This document shows, piece after piece, positions 1 through 6,917 of a stretch of 21,189 nt of DNA (positions are counted from its first letter, which is position 1; each line of letters starts with the position of its first letter). The notes under the pieces were generated by a model. The model did not search any database. It was not told the DNA's origin and was given only the letters and a program-made list of their open reading frames with translations. A program made the position numbers and the translations under genes. Origin of the DNA: Peptococcaceae bacterium (GTDB lineage: Bacteria; Bacillota; Peptococcia; Peptococcales; Peptococcaceae); contig CAAETY010000020.1 of NCBI GenBank assembly GCA_900759105.1, forward strand, positions 1 to 21,189, given 5' to 3'.

Positions 1-60
1 CTTCAGCGCCGAAAATACTTGCTATTCTTTTGCTGGAAAGATAGGTCATTGCCGGGATAA
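1..60 (+). other. Possible 3' end of a truncated upstream gene
   Basis: Frame 1 is open from the window edge to a TAA at 58-60, and a strong plus-strand terminator begins 5 bases later, so a gene probably ends here. Only about 19 codons are visible. Frame 3 also closes early, at a TAG at 42-44, so the reading frame is not certain and no function can be given. Confidence 0.3.
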
Positions 61-64
61 GCGA

Positions 65-94
65 AGCGTTCCGAATAATCGGAACGCTTTTTTT
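65..94 (+). terminator. Intrinsic terminator
   Basis: A perfect 10-bp stem (AGCGTTCCGA at 65-74 with TCGGAACGCT at 79-88), a 4-base loop ATAA, and a run of seven T at 88-94. It ends whatever is transcribed rightward into the window. Confidence 0.85.
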
Positions 95-280
95 GCTATG
101 AACGAGTTGATTGTAAAAAATGTGATAACGCAGTAAAAGTAAATAGAAGAAAAAGCAATCTAATAATATCCAAAACTGTGGGAAAATCCGTACTACTTGG
201 CTTAACAATGATAAGGAAGTAATTCAAACCTAGTACTGTCAGCTAATAGTTTTGGGTATGCGATATCGCTTCGCAACGAC

Positions 281-321
281 AAAAGCAGAGACTGTCTTAC
301 TTGGAAGACAGCTCTGCTTTT
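281..321. repeat. Long inverted repeat (hairpin)
   Basis: AAAAGCAGAG (281-290) pairs with CTCTGCTTTT (312-321). After a bulged A, CTGTCTT (292-298) pairs with AAGACAG (305-311) around a 6-base loop. The A-rich and T-rich ends would allow termination in either direction, although the T-run is only four bases. Confidence 0.6.
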
Positions 322-446
322 GCGTTTCCACTTGTTTCCAGATTCGCGCGGCCTTATCAATCGATTCCTTAAAGTGAAAAAGAGATTATTGCGCTGACAG
401 CCGGAGACGTCCAAACACGTAGACGCTGCGATGTCACGTCGCTCAT

Positions 447-493
447 AAAAAACCACAAGGCTGTTCCGTTAAGGAACCGTCTTGTGGTTTTTT
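447..493. terminator. Bidirectional terminator
   Basis: AAAAAACCACAAG (447-459) pairs with CTTGTGGTTTTTT (481-493), and an inner GTTCC/GGAAC stem (463-467/473-477) closes a 5-base loop. The T-run on either strand is six bases. Read leftward it would stop transcription leaving the lipoprotein gene. Confidence 0.8.
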
Positions 494-546
494 CTTGATA
501 AACACTTACAGTTTTTTCGCAATTCAATAAGTGGTCAGCTTGCAGG

Positions 547-578
547 AAGGCCCCGACGTTTTCTTGCGCCGGAGCCTT
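547..578 (-). terminator. Hairpin just after the lipoprotein stop
   Basis: AAGGCCCCGACG (547-558) pairs with CGCCGGAGCCTT (567-578) over 12 bp including two G-T pairs. It sits about 10 bases past the stop codon of the minus-strand lipoprotein gene. No T-run follows on the minus strand, so it may stabilise the 3' end of the message, with real termination at 447-493. Confidence 0.45.
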
Positions 579-587
579 GCTGCAAAC

Positions 588-2651
588 TTACTTTGCAAGC
601 ACAACGGAAACTTTGATTTCCTTTTCCACCTCGCTCAGGTCGAGCGCGCCGCCGTCCGCGATGTTCACACGCAGCTCATACAGTGTGCCGTCAGAAAGTG
701 TATCCACAGCGCTGCCTGTTTCATCCGTGATCGACCACAGTTCATTGCTGACCTTCGCCAGCGTTCCGTCCGCGCCGTAGGCATAGAGCTTCAGAGTAGC
801 GGCACTTCCGGAGAGATTGTTCATCCGAAACGAAACTGTCGTGTTGGGATGTACATTTTCAACCGTCACAGTATTGCGCCAGCTTGCGGTCTCGCCCTCG
901 CCGCCGTCCTGTTCAAACTGCGCCTGCGTCAGCACATTCCGCGCGGCCTTGTCGAGATTGACCTTGCGGTACGGCATTTCAGGAAGGTACACAAAGCAAT
1001 CCTGAAGCCGCAGTAGCTCCAGATAGCCCGTCGGGCAGTAGAGCGCGTTGCCGCTGTTTCCGGTATACATACCGATAGCCATGTTATTGTAGCCATATTT
1101 GTTGGAGACGTCCATGGTAAATACCGTCTCGCCGGTGGCAAAGTCCAGAATGATGTACTGCCACATGCCGCTTTCCAGATCCTGCACATAGCCATAAATA
1201 TAGCCGGTTGCTGTGGAAAGCTTCATGATCGACGTGTCACTCAGGTCATTGCGGCACCAGATACGCTTCATCTTATAGCCGGAATCGGTTTTGACGGTAT
1301 CGACACGCTCCACACCGGGAGCAATCATGCAGTTGCCCTTCGTCAGCCAGTTTGTGTCATAGATATTGGCATAGCTCTGGATGGATGAATCGTTGTTGGG
1401 ATCGGCAAGGCCTGCGTTGCCTGCGCCGAACCAGTTGCATACGATGGTGCTGACGGTGCCCTTGCTGTCGTCATAGACGATGGCGGAGTTATCAACCGCA
1501 ACCTGATAGCCCTCAGGCAGTTCATCTAGCACCGGCAGACTCGCAGCGATCTCGCCGGTCTTCATATCGAGCGCGAGAAGCTTCACGGGGTCTGCGTTGT
1601 CAGTGAACATTACAAGGTCTGGCGTCAGCGACGGAGAGCAGCCGCCACCCCAGGCAAGACCGCCGCCGGTCGTTTTATCGCTTTTGCCGCTGACTTTTGC
1701 GCCGACGCTCTCATACGGCGTGCACCAGACGGCCTCAACACCGTTATTCGCGCGCAACAGATAGCAGTTCTGGTTTGTTAGGATGACCGCGCCGTCCTTG
1801 GAGGCGGCAATGCCATTTTCTGCGCCCTCGCCGGGGGTAAGCTCATAAACAAAGACTGCGTCGGAGAGGTCAGCCTGCTCGCCATTCAGAATTGCGTCGA
1901 TGGCGGAGCGCGCGATATAGCCTATCACACCCTGCTGCTCACGCTCCGGGTAGATGCGGAAGCCGCCGGTTGCGAACCAGAGGTTGCCATCGTAGTCAAA
2001 AACCACAGACAGAAGATTCTGCTCCAGCGTCTTTCCGAGCGCGGCCTCGGCTGCCGCCTTGATGTCAATGTCCAGTACCTTTTCAAATTCAGGCAGGACG
2101 TTTCCTGCTTCATCGGTTGCCCGCAGCATCAGCACATGGTTGTTGCTGGTGGGGCAGACGATGCGGTTTTCCGAGTCAAGGAACGTATAGGAGCTCTGGA
2201 TGACGTAACTGCCACCGTCATGCTGCTTTGGGGAGAAATAGCCTAGCGTTGTAGTTTCCTCCGCGTTCAGATCGCGGATGGCGATGCCACCGAGCAGCGG
2301 CACGACTGCGTGGCCGTAGCTGTCAAAGTAAATGGCCGGCGAAGCGTTCGGGTTGTTTTTTTCATAGGAAACATTGATTTCCGGATAGATGCCAAGTGGC
2401 AGGACTTCATCCGTAGAGTCGGTATTGTAGCCGTCGTGGTGAATGTTGGCGTCGCTCTTTGCCATATAAGGGTTTTCGTCAACACGTTTGGCATTCATGG
2501 CCTTTACCGGCAGGGTGGCGCTTACCGCGGAGTCTGTATCCGAGGCAGGCATGTCGGAAGACTGCTTCGCACCGCAGGCCGCCAATGTCAGGCACAATAC
2601 ACCAACCAGCAGAAGGGTTGGTACAGAACATTGTAACTTTTTCTTTTTCAT
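588..2651 (-). CDS. Large secreted lipoprotein with propeller-like repeats
   Basis: A 687-aa protein with a type II signal peptide: lysine-rich start, hydrophobic core, and lipobox LTLAAC with the lipidated Cys at residue 26. It should therefore sit on the outer face of the membrane. The body is rich in beta strands with recurring Asp-Gly-Asn-Leu-Trp patterns. Residues 216-230 (VVFDYDGNLWFATGG) resemble the Reg_prop repeat of two-component beta-propellers, and other repeats look PQQ/WD-like. The last 100 residues look like an Ig-type beta sandwich. No catalytic motif is recognised. The ATG is set by GGAGG 6 bases upstream. It follows the degenerate receiver gene by 50 bases and is probably cotranscribed with it. 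Its place beside a LytTR two-component system suggests a ligand-binding or envelope role; that is inference. Confidence 0.75.
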   Translation of the reverse strand: MKKKKLQCSVPTLLLVGVLCLTLAACGAKQSSDMPASDTDSAVSATLPVKAMNAKRVDENPYMAKSDANIHHDGYNTDSTDEVLPLGIYPEINVSYEKNNPNASPAIYFDSYGHAVVPLLGGIAIRDLNAEETTTLGYFSPKQHDGGSYVIQSSYTFLDSENRIVCPTSNNHVLMLRATDEAGNVLPEFEKVLDIDIKAAAEAALGKTLEQNLLSVVFDYDGNLWFATGGFRIYPEREQQGVIGYIARSAIDAILNGEQADLSDAVFVYELTPGEGAENGIAASKDGAVILTNQNCYLLRANNGVEAVWCTPYESVGAKVSGKSDKTTGGGLAWGGGCSPSLTPDLVMFTDNADPVKLLALDMKTGEIAASLPVLDELPEGYQVAVDNSAIVYDDSKGTVSTIVCNWFGAGNAGLADPNNDSSIQSYANIYDTNWLTKGNCMIAPGVERVDTVKTDSGYKMKRIWCRNDLSDTSIMKLSTATGYIYGYVQDLESGMWQYIILDFATGETVFTMDVSNKYGYNNMAIGMYTGNSGNALYCPTGYLELLRLQDCFVYLPEMPYRKVNLDKAARNVLTQAQFEQDGGEGETASWRNTVTVENVHPNTTVSFRMNNLSGSAATLKLYAYGADGTLAKVSNELWSITDETGSAVDTLSDGTLYELRVNIADGGALDLSEVEKEIKVSVVLAK

Positions 2652-2701
2652 TGATATCCTCCATTTTTGTGCTCGTTGTCTTGGTTTGGTTCTATGCCCG
2701 T

Positions 2702-3061
2702 TTATTCAATCCAGGCATACAGCCCTTGCTGGAACGCTTCTTCGGAAACCGGCTCCAGCAGGAAGTAGTCTGCCCGCAGCCGGAAGGCATGAAGCGAAAA
2801 ATCGAGATCACTGCACCAGATTATCCGGCACGCGGGGCATAAGGAGCGAAGATGCTCCGCCGCATTCAGCCCCGCTACCCCGGAAAGCGCGATGAGGGCA
2901 TTGGATGGGGCATCCTTCTGCGCCGCTTCAAAAAAGCGTTCCTGATCGTCATATTGCTCGATCTGTGGAAACAGTCCCCTCGATTCACAAAATCGGGTAA
3001 TTTGCTCGGCGTAGCGCTGCCGCTCTGCTTCCTGTTCTGCCAGCACGGCAATACGATACAC
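2702..3061 (-). CDS. Stand-alone degenerate receiver domain (pseudo-receiver)
   Basis: 119 aa, read from a GTG preceded by AGGAGGGAGG; upstream ATG codons lack such a site. The fold pattern follows a response-regulator receiver of the LytTR type, best seen by comparison with the regulator gene next door. Every key residue is replaced: the acidic pair is Ala8-Glu9, the phosphoacceptor Asp is Ala58 (context LIALSG), the switch Thr region reads WCS (82-84), and the conserved Lys is Glu103 (LLEPV). There is no output domain. It cannot be phosphorylated in the usual way, so a protein-binding or decoy role is likely (inference). It is the first gene of the minus-strand unit with the lipoprotein, read from a promoter at 3108-3136, and it begins 191 bases from the divergent response regulator gene. 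Confidence 0.75.
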   Translation of the reverse strand: MYRIAVLAEQEAERQRYAEQITRFCESRGLFPQIEQYDDQERFFEAAQKDAPSNALIALSGVAGLNAAEHLRSLCPACRIIWCSDLDFSLHAFRLRADYFLLEPVSEEAFQQGLYAWIE

Positions 3062-3107
3062 AGGCCTCCCTCCTTCCTTCATCCGATTTGATATCTTGCT
3101 TGCGCTT

Positions 3108-3136
3108 AGTATAAAAAGATCATTCGGTTTATTCAA
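3108..3136 (-). promoter_or_regulatory. Promoter of the pseudo-receiver/lipoprotein unit
   Basis: On the minus strand, -35 TTGAAT (3131-3136), a 17-bp spacer and -10 TATACT (3108-3113). The expected start is near 3101, giving a 5' UTR of about 40 bases before the GTG at 3061. Confidence 0.7.
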
Positions 3137-3142
3137 GCGCCG

Positions 3143-3171
3143 TAGCACGAAAGAGGCGATTTTAGCACGAA
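3143..3171. promoter_or_regulatory. 9-bp direct repeat, candidate LytTR binding site
   Basis: TAGCACGAA occurs at 3143-3151 and exactly again at 3163-3171, with an 11-bp gap. LytTR regulators typically bind two direct repeats of about 9 bp separated by about 12 bp, on one helix face. The pair lies between the two divergent -35 boxes, directly upstream of the minus-strand promoter (about -42 to -70) and farther from the plus-strand one. The neighbouring LytTR regulator is the obvious candidate binder (inference). Confidence 0.6.
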
Positions 3172-3187
3172 TTCCGGCAGCGGTTCT

Positions 3188-3216
3188 CTGTCATCATCGA
3201 CATGCTGTGATATAAT
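3188..3216 (+). promoter_or_regulatory. Promoter of the LytTR two-component operon
   Basis: -35 CTGTCA (3188-3193), 17-bp spacer, -10 TATAAT (3211-3216) with an extended TG at 3208-3209. The start is expected near 3223, about 30 bases before the ATG. Confidence 0.7.
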
Positions 3217-3252
3217 TATCTTGGAATTTAAAACACAAGGAGAGAACTCTGC

Positions 3253-3975
3253 ATGAGAATTGCGATTGTGGATGATCTTGCCGCAGAGCGCACACTGCTG
3301 AAAGACCGGCTGGAACGGCAGCTTCAGCGGAGAACTGTTCAGGCGGATATTCTGGAATACGAAAGCGGCGAGACATTTCTGGAAGCGGCAAGGGAAGCCC
3401 CTTTTACTGCCGCGTTTCTGGATATTTATATGGATGGCATGACGGGCATAGAGGCCGCAAAGGAGTTGCGGAAAACCGACACGGACTGCCTGCTGGTTTT
3501 TACCACGACTTCCACCGACCATGCGCTGGAGGGTTTTCAGGTGCGGGCGTTGCACTATCTGGTCAAGCCCTTTACCGAAGCGGACATCGACGCATTGACG
3601 GACGAGCTGCTTGCTCGCATACCGCAGCCGAACAAATATATGGAGCTAAAGGTAGACGGGAGCGAGATCCATCTGCGCTATCAGGACATCGTCTACGCTG
3701 AGCACTTCGCTCACTTGATCTACGTCCATACGACGGTTCAAAAGACGCTTGTCACACGCCGTTCTTTCAAGACGTTCATCGCCCCACTAAAGGATGACGC
3801 ACGCTTTTTCGTGTGCGGACGCGGTGTGATCGTGAATCTGGAACACGCAGAGGATATGGAAGGCGCCGCCTTCCGCATGACGGACGGAAGCCGCGTGTTT
3901 GTCAGTCAAGATCTTCTGAAAAGCGCCCGGCAGGCATTTATGGAGTTTTTGCTTCAAAGGGGGCGGATGGCGTAA
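3253..3975 (+). CDS. LytTR-family response regulator
   Basis: 240 aa. The N-terminal receiver has the acidic pair Asp7-Asp8, phosphoacceptor Asp57 (FLDIYMDG), Thr/Ser around 84-87 and Lys105 (LVKPF). Residues from about 129 to the end form a LytTR DNA-binding domain (start YMELKVDGSEI, ending in the basic tail). Such regulators (AgrA, LytR, VirR types) bind paired direct repeats and usually act with a membrane histidine kinase of the AgrC/GHKL type. The ATG follows AAGGAGAG. The stop overlaps the kinase start by one base (TAATG), so the two are translationally coupled. All residues needed for phosphorylation are present, in contrast to the degenerate receiver across the divergent promoter. 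Confidence 0.9.
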   Translation: MRIAIVDDLAAERTLLKDRLERQLQRRTVQADILEYESGETFLEAAREAPFTAAFLDIYMDGMTGIEAAKELRKTDTDCLLVFTTTSTDHALEGFQVRALHYLVKPFTEADIDALTDELLARIPQPNKYMELKVDGSEIHLRYQDIVYAEHFAHLIYVHTTVQKTLVTRRSFKTFIAPLKDDARFFVCGRGVIVNLEHAEDMEGAAFRMTDGSRVFVSQDLLKSARQAFMEFLLQRGRMA

Positions 3976-5291
3976 TGGAGCTGCTGCGTCCAATTCTGGA
4001 GCTCGGCGTGGTGATTCCCGGCATGCTGCTTGCCTACTTTCCGGTAAAATCCAGCTTAAAGCAGCCGCTGTCAAAGCTTGTTTTGTGGCTTGTGCCACTG
4101 CTTGCGCTGCTTTGCGCAGCGGGAGGCATGGTGTGCTATGCGCGGGGAATGTCGACCGTGCCGGTGCTTGCAGGGCTTACGCTGTTCGCAGTCGTGGTAT
4201 ATATAAAAACGCTCCGGATCTCGCTTTGGAAATCCGGAACGATTGTGTTATCCGTCTGTGCGGTATTTACCTGTATCAACAGCCTTGCAAGAGCAATCAA
4301 TGCTGCTATACTGATTGATCTTCCTCAGGCGCAGGCTGCGCCGTGGTTCTGTCTTCGTGCTGCGATTTGCTATCATGTGGCCTGCTGGCTGTTTGCTGCT
4401 GTCTCCTGCTATCCCGCAACCCATACCGTGCGCAGGATGGTGGAGGACGAAAATTTTGCACAGACCTGGTATTCGTTCTGGGTGCTGCCGCTGGTGTTCA
4501 TCGCGCTGAACCTGTTCATGATCCCAAAGCACCCGGGTACGCTCTACATCGGGCACATCCTTCAGGGTTATTTTGTCATCAGCTTTGCGCTTTTGATCCT
4601 GCTTCTCGGATTCAATACCGTCTTTTTGCTGATGGCGAACAGTCTGAACCGCAACGCAAGGCTTCGGCAGGAAAACCATCTGCTTTCCATGCAGCAGCAG
4701 CGGTATGAAAATCTCAAAGCAGCCATTGAAGAGGCACGGCAGGCGCGGCACGATCTGCGCCACCAGTTGGGACAGCTTTCCGCGCTTGCAGAGGAAGGCG
4801 ATCTTGAAAAGATCAAAGCCTATCTCTCCGGTGCGGTTTCCAGAATTCCGAGCCTTGAAATGCATTTCTGTGAAAACCGGGCGGCTGACAGCGTCGTTGG
4901 GTATTACTGCGCGCTGGCCAAACGGGAGAATATCCCGTATTCCGTGCAGATTGATCTGCCGGAGCATCTTCCCATAGACGAGGTCGAGCTGTGCCTGGTT
5001 CTTTCCAATTTGCTGGAAAATGCGTTGGAAGCGAGTCTGCGTACCGCGCCTGCTCGGCGCAAAATCAAGCTAACGGTCTATTTGCATGGCGGAAGTCTGA
5101 CGCTGATTCAGGTTGAAAACGCCTATGACGGAGCAATCCGTGAAAAAAGCGGCGTATTCCAGTCCTCCAAGCGAAAAGGAGACGGCGTCGGCATCCAGTC
5201 TGTGCGTCACATCGCAGAAAAAAACGGCGGTGTGAGTACGTTTACCTATCAGGACGGTCTGTTCTGCGCAAAGGTCATGTTCTGCGGGTAA
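3975..5291 (+). CDS. Membrane histidine kinase, AgrC/GHKL type
   Basis: 438 aa from the ATG overlapping the regulator stop; the open frame reaches upstream, but those 54 codons lie inside the regulator gene. About six to seven hydrophobic segments fill residues 10-225. A coiled stretch follows, then the phosphoacceptor box RHDLRHQ (His259), the N-box SNLLENALEAS (Asn345, Asn349) and a glycine motif KGDGVGIQSV (402-406). This is the HATPase_c_5 arrangement of quorum/peptide-sensing kinases that partner LytTR regulators. The signal is not evident from the sequence. The membrane-rich N-terminus suggests sensing within or near the membrane, possibly together with the neighbouring lipoprotein (inference). 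Confidence 0.88.
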   Translation: MELLRPILELGVVIPGMLLAYFPVKSSLKQPLSKLVLWLVPLLALLCAAGGMVCYARGMSTVPVLAGLTLFAVVVYIKTLRISLWKSGTIVLSVCAVFTCINSLARAINAAILIDLPQAQAAPWFCLRAAICYHVACWLFAAVSCYPATHTVRRMVEDENFAQTWYSFWVLPLVFIALNLFMIPKHPGTLYIGHILQGYFVISFALLILLLGFNTVFLLMANSLNRNARLRQENHLLSMQQQRYENLKAAIEEARQARHDLRHQLGQLSALAEEGDLEKIKAYLSGAVSRIPSLEMHFCENRAADSVVGYYCALAKRENIPYSVQIDLPEHLPIDEVELCLVLSNLLENALEASLRTAPARRKIKLTVYLHGGSLTLIQVENAYDGAIREKSGVFQSSKRKGDGVGIQSVRHIAEKNGGVSTFTYQDGLFCAKVMFCG

Positions 5292-5307
5292 TTATGCCAG
5301 ACCTTCC

Positions 5308-5379
5308 AAAAACGGCACAACGGCACCTTTCAGCAGTCTCGCCTCCGGCAAGCGCTGTATGTATCGTATCGCCGTTTTT
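5308..5379 (+). terminator. Weak terminator-like inverted repeat after the kinase gene
   Basis: AAAAACGGC (5308-5316) pairs with GCCGTTTTT (5371-5379), followed by G and no longer T-run. The 54-base loop can fold internally. It begins 17 bases after the kinase stop. This is a weak call because the loop is long. Confidence 0.3.
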
Positions 5380-5405
5380 GCAAAGATGTTGGACTTTATC
5401 GTGTC

Positions 5406-5985
5406 TCAATCAGCCGGATTTACGATCTCAGCCGTGCCTTTTTCAAAATCAAACCGAATTTCACCCCATTCGCCGTTGTTGTCCGCCTGATACAGGTAGA
5501 CAACGGCGGTTATTTTTTTGTTCCTTTTGCGGCATTCGGTCTGTTTCAGCGTCACGGTATGGACGAGGCCGCTTTCCAGAAGCTTCAGCCGTAGCTTGTC
5601 TAATGTGCGCCTGTAGAACCGATCCGTACTACTGGCAGTCGTTCCTTCATAATCCACCGCTAAATCTTCAAAGGTGGACTGCGTGGGCAAGGGGCAGACA
5701 CGCCCACAGGTCATGCAGATGGCGTTGCGCCTCTCCAGATACCATTGCTCTTTATAGGAAAGTTGCGCCGGGCAATGGTCTGCAGCTCATCTGCGGATAC
5801 GCTTTCGTCCTTGTATCCGCTTTGGATGGCAAACTCAGAAACGACCTCTGCGTGGCTTTGCCCATCATACGGCTGAATAGCAGCCTGTCTCGGATAGAGT
5901 GCTTTGCGTATTTCAGGAACGGTTTAAGTTCGAAATTTAAACAACGGAAGAATGGGTCGAGCAGCGGCAGATAATGGGCAACAAT
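5406..5985 (-). pseudogene. Decayed minus-strand gene(s), unrecognised
   Basis: Protein-like sequence runs leftward across three frames. The first frame (5985-5752) starts right after an in-frame stop at 5986-5988 and reads HYLPLLDPFFRC and then a helix-like stretch. A second frame (about 5865-5711) reads QSHAEVVSEFAIQSGYK. A third runs to a TGA at 5406-5408 and contains YLERRNAICMTCGRVC, then a 102-codon open part from an ATG at 5714. The last part, a compact alpha/beta domain ending AEIVNPAD, could still be a small intact gene, but no Shine-Dalgarno precedes that ATG. At least two frame changes are needed to join the pieces, or two genes have decayed. I do not recognise the product. Position next to a recombinase stub suggests mobile-element cargo. 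Confidence 0.45.
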
Positions 5986-6243
5986 CTAGACGCTTTCATT
6001 GCGCGGACGAAAAAGTATGTGGATGTCGCAGAGTTGACGCAGACGATTGTCAACGAGTATATCAGAAAGATCGTCATTCATGCGTCGGATAAGTCTGGCG
6101 GCAAGCGCCGGCAGAAGGTTGAGATTTTCTTCAACTTCGTGGATGATGTGGAGATCCCCGTACTGGCAGAACCCATGATTGCAGAATCTACCCTTGGATG
6201 CAGAAAGACTTATAGTTCCTTACGACTGTTAAGCCTTGTGTAG
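5974..6243 (+). pseudogene. C-terminal stub of a large serine recombinase
   Basis: Residues 6-55 (FIARTKKYVDVAEL, then IVNEYIRKIVIHASDKSGG and KRRQKVEIFFNF) match the C-terminal region of TndX/TnpX-type large serine recombinases, the part often called DUF4368. The catalytic N-terminal resolvase domain and the zinc/coiled-coil region are missing. Upstream the frame meets a stop at 5938-5940 and no recombinase-like sequence precedes it. The final 25 residues look unrelated to the family. It is therefore a remnant, not a working enzyme, and marks the right side of the GC-richer accessory segment. Confidence 0.75.
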
Positions 6244-6319
6244 CACGGGCTTTGTTGTTGTATTTGAAGTTTGGCGCACGCAGTAATCAGAATAGAAAAG
6301 AGAAAAAATTAGAAGCGTA

Positions 6320-6359
6320 AAAAATAACAAAGCACCTGCCACGCACAGATGCTTTGTTT
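6320..6359 (-). terminator. Terminator of the cupin gene
   Basis: On the minus strand AACAAAGCA pairs with TGCTTTGTT (plus-strand arms 6326-6334 and 6350-6358), with an inner CTG/CAG pairing, then ATTTTTT. It lies 14 bases past the cupin stop codon. Confidence 0.75.
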
Positions 6360-6372
6360 GATTGTTTAGCTA

Positions 6373-6732
6373 TTATTCGGCTTTATTTTCAAAAATAACT
6401 GCAGCGAGCATGACGAGGTCACCGTTTCCGGCATCACGGATGCTGTGAGTAGCGCCGTCTGCAGTGTAAACGACATCACCGGGGCCGACTTCGATTTCTT
6501 CACCATTATCAACGGCAATGCCTTTGCCTTGGAGAATGTAGTAGATTTCGTAGTTATCAACATGGGCATGGTTGCCGATGCCTGCGCCTTTTTCAAAGGT
6601 GAGCACTTTGAAAATTTTAGCTTCGCCTTTTAAGCATTCATCCGGCACGATGGCCTTAAATTCAATCACACCGTTACCGCCGGCGTAGTTTTCTTGATTG
6701 ACACGTTCCTGTTCGTTTTCACGAATAATCAT
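6373..6732 (-). CDS. Small cupin-domain protein
   Basis: 119 aa single-domain cupin. The metal-binding first motif is seen as GNHAHVDNYEIYYILQGKG (His55, His57, Glu62), and the second as PGDVVYTADGATHSI with His96. Cupins of this size bind a metal and act as small dioxygenase-like, isomerase-like or sensing proteins; no specific reaction can be assigned. The chosen ATG (MIIRENEQ) has GGAGGT 7 bases upstream. A GTG three codons earlier overlaps that site and is unlikely. It is a single-gene unit, divergent from the SLH protein gene, with its own terminator. Confidence 0.85.
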   Translation of the reverse strand: MIIRENEQERVNQENYAGGNGVIEFKAIVPDECLKGEAKIFKVLTFEKGAGIGNHAHVDNYEIYYILQGKGIAVDNGEEIEVGPGDVVYTADGATHSIRDAGNGDLVMLAAVIFENKAE

Positions 6733-6760
6733 TAAGAACACCTCCTATTATAGTGATATA

Positions 6761-6783
6761 AGTATAGCATGATTTAATTCATG
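6761..6783 (-). promoter_or_regulatory. -10 box and palindromic operator of the cupin gene
   Basis: On the minus strand a -10 TATACT lies at 6761-6766. Immediately upstream, in the -35/-10 spacer, is a 16-bp near-perfect palindrome CATGATTTAATTCATG (6768-6783) with one mismatched pair. No good -35 is seen. The palindrome position would suit a repressor or an activator that compensates for the weak -35. Confidence 0.4.
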
Positions 6784-6917
6784 AAAATAGCTCAGTCGTT
6801 GAAACTTTTTTTTTGTGGGTTTAAGTTTAAATTAAGCCAATCTTTGTAAGATGGGTGCGTGAAGTAAATGGCAAGAGCAATCTCGATAATAAAAATGACA
6901 TAAAAGAGGTAATAGTT

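Larger units (their letters stand above)
95..587. other. Gene-poor stretch with two large hairpins
   Basis: I see no convincing gene here. Open frames on either strand lack a ribosome binding site and coding character. It holds an inverted repeat at 281-321 (10 bp, one bulged base, then 7 bp, loop 299-304), a two-way terminator at 447-493, and a third hairpin at 547-578. The density of hairpins and lack of genes fits the edge of an inserted element or a decayed region. Confidence 0.5.

Noticed and set aside
202..456. 84-codon minus-strand open frame
   Set aside because: It crosses the 281-321 inverted repeat, has no ribosome binding site and shows no protein-like pattern.
5294..5974. A 226-codon plus-strand open frame after the kinase gene
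   Set aside because: No ribosome binding site, a Cys/Arg/Ser-rich composition unlike any domain, and the opposite strand carries more protein-like sequence. It is probably a shadow of the decayed minus-strand gene.
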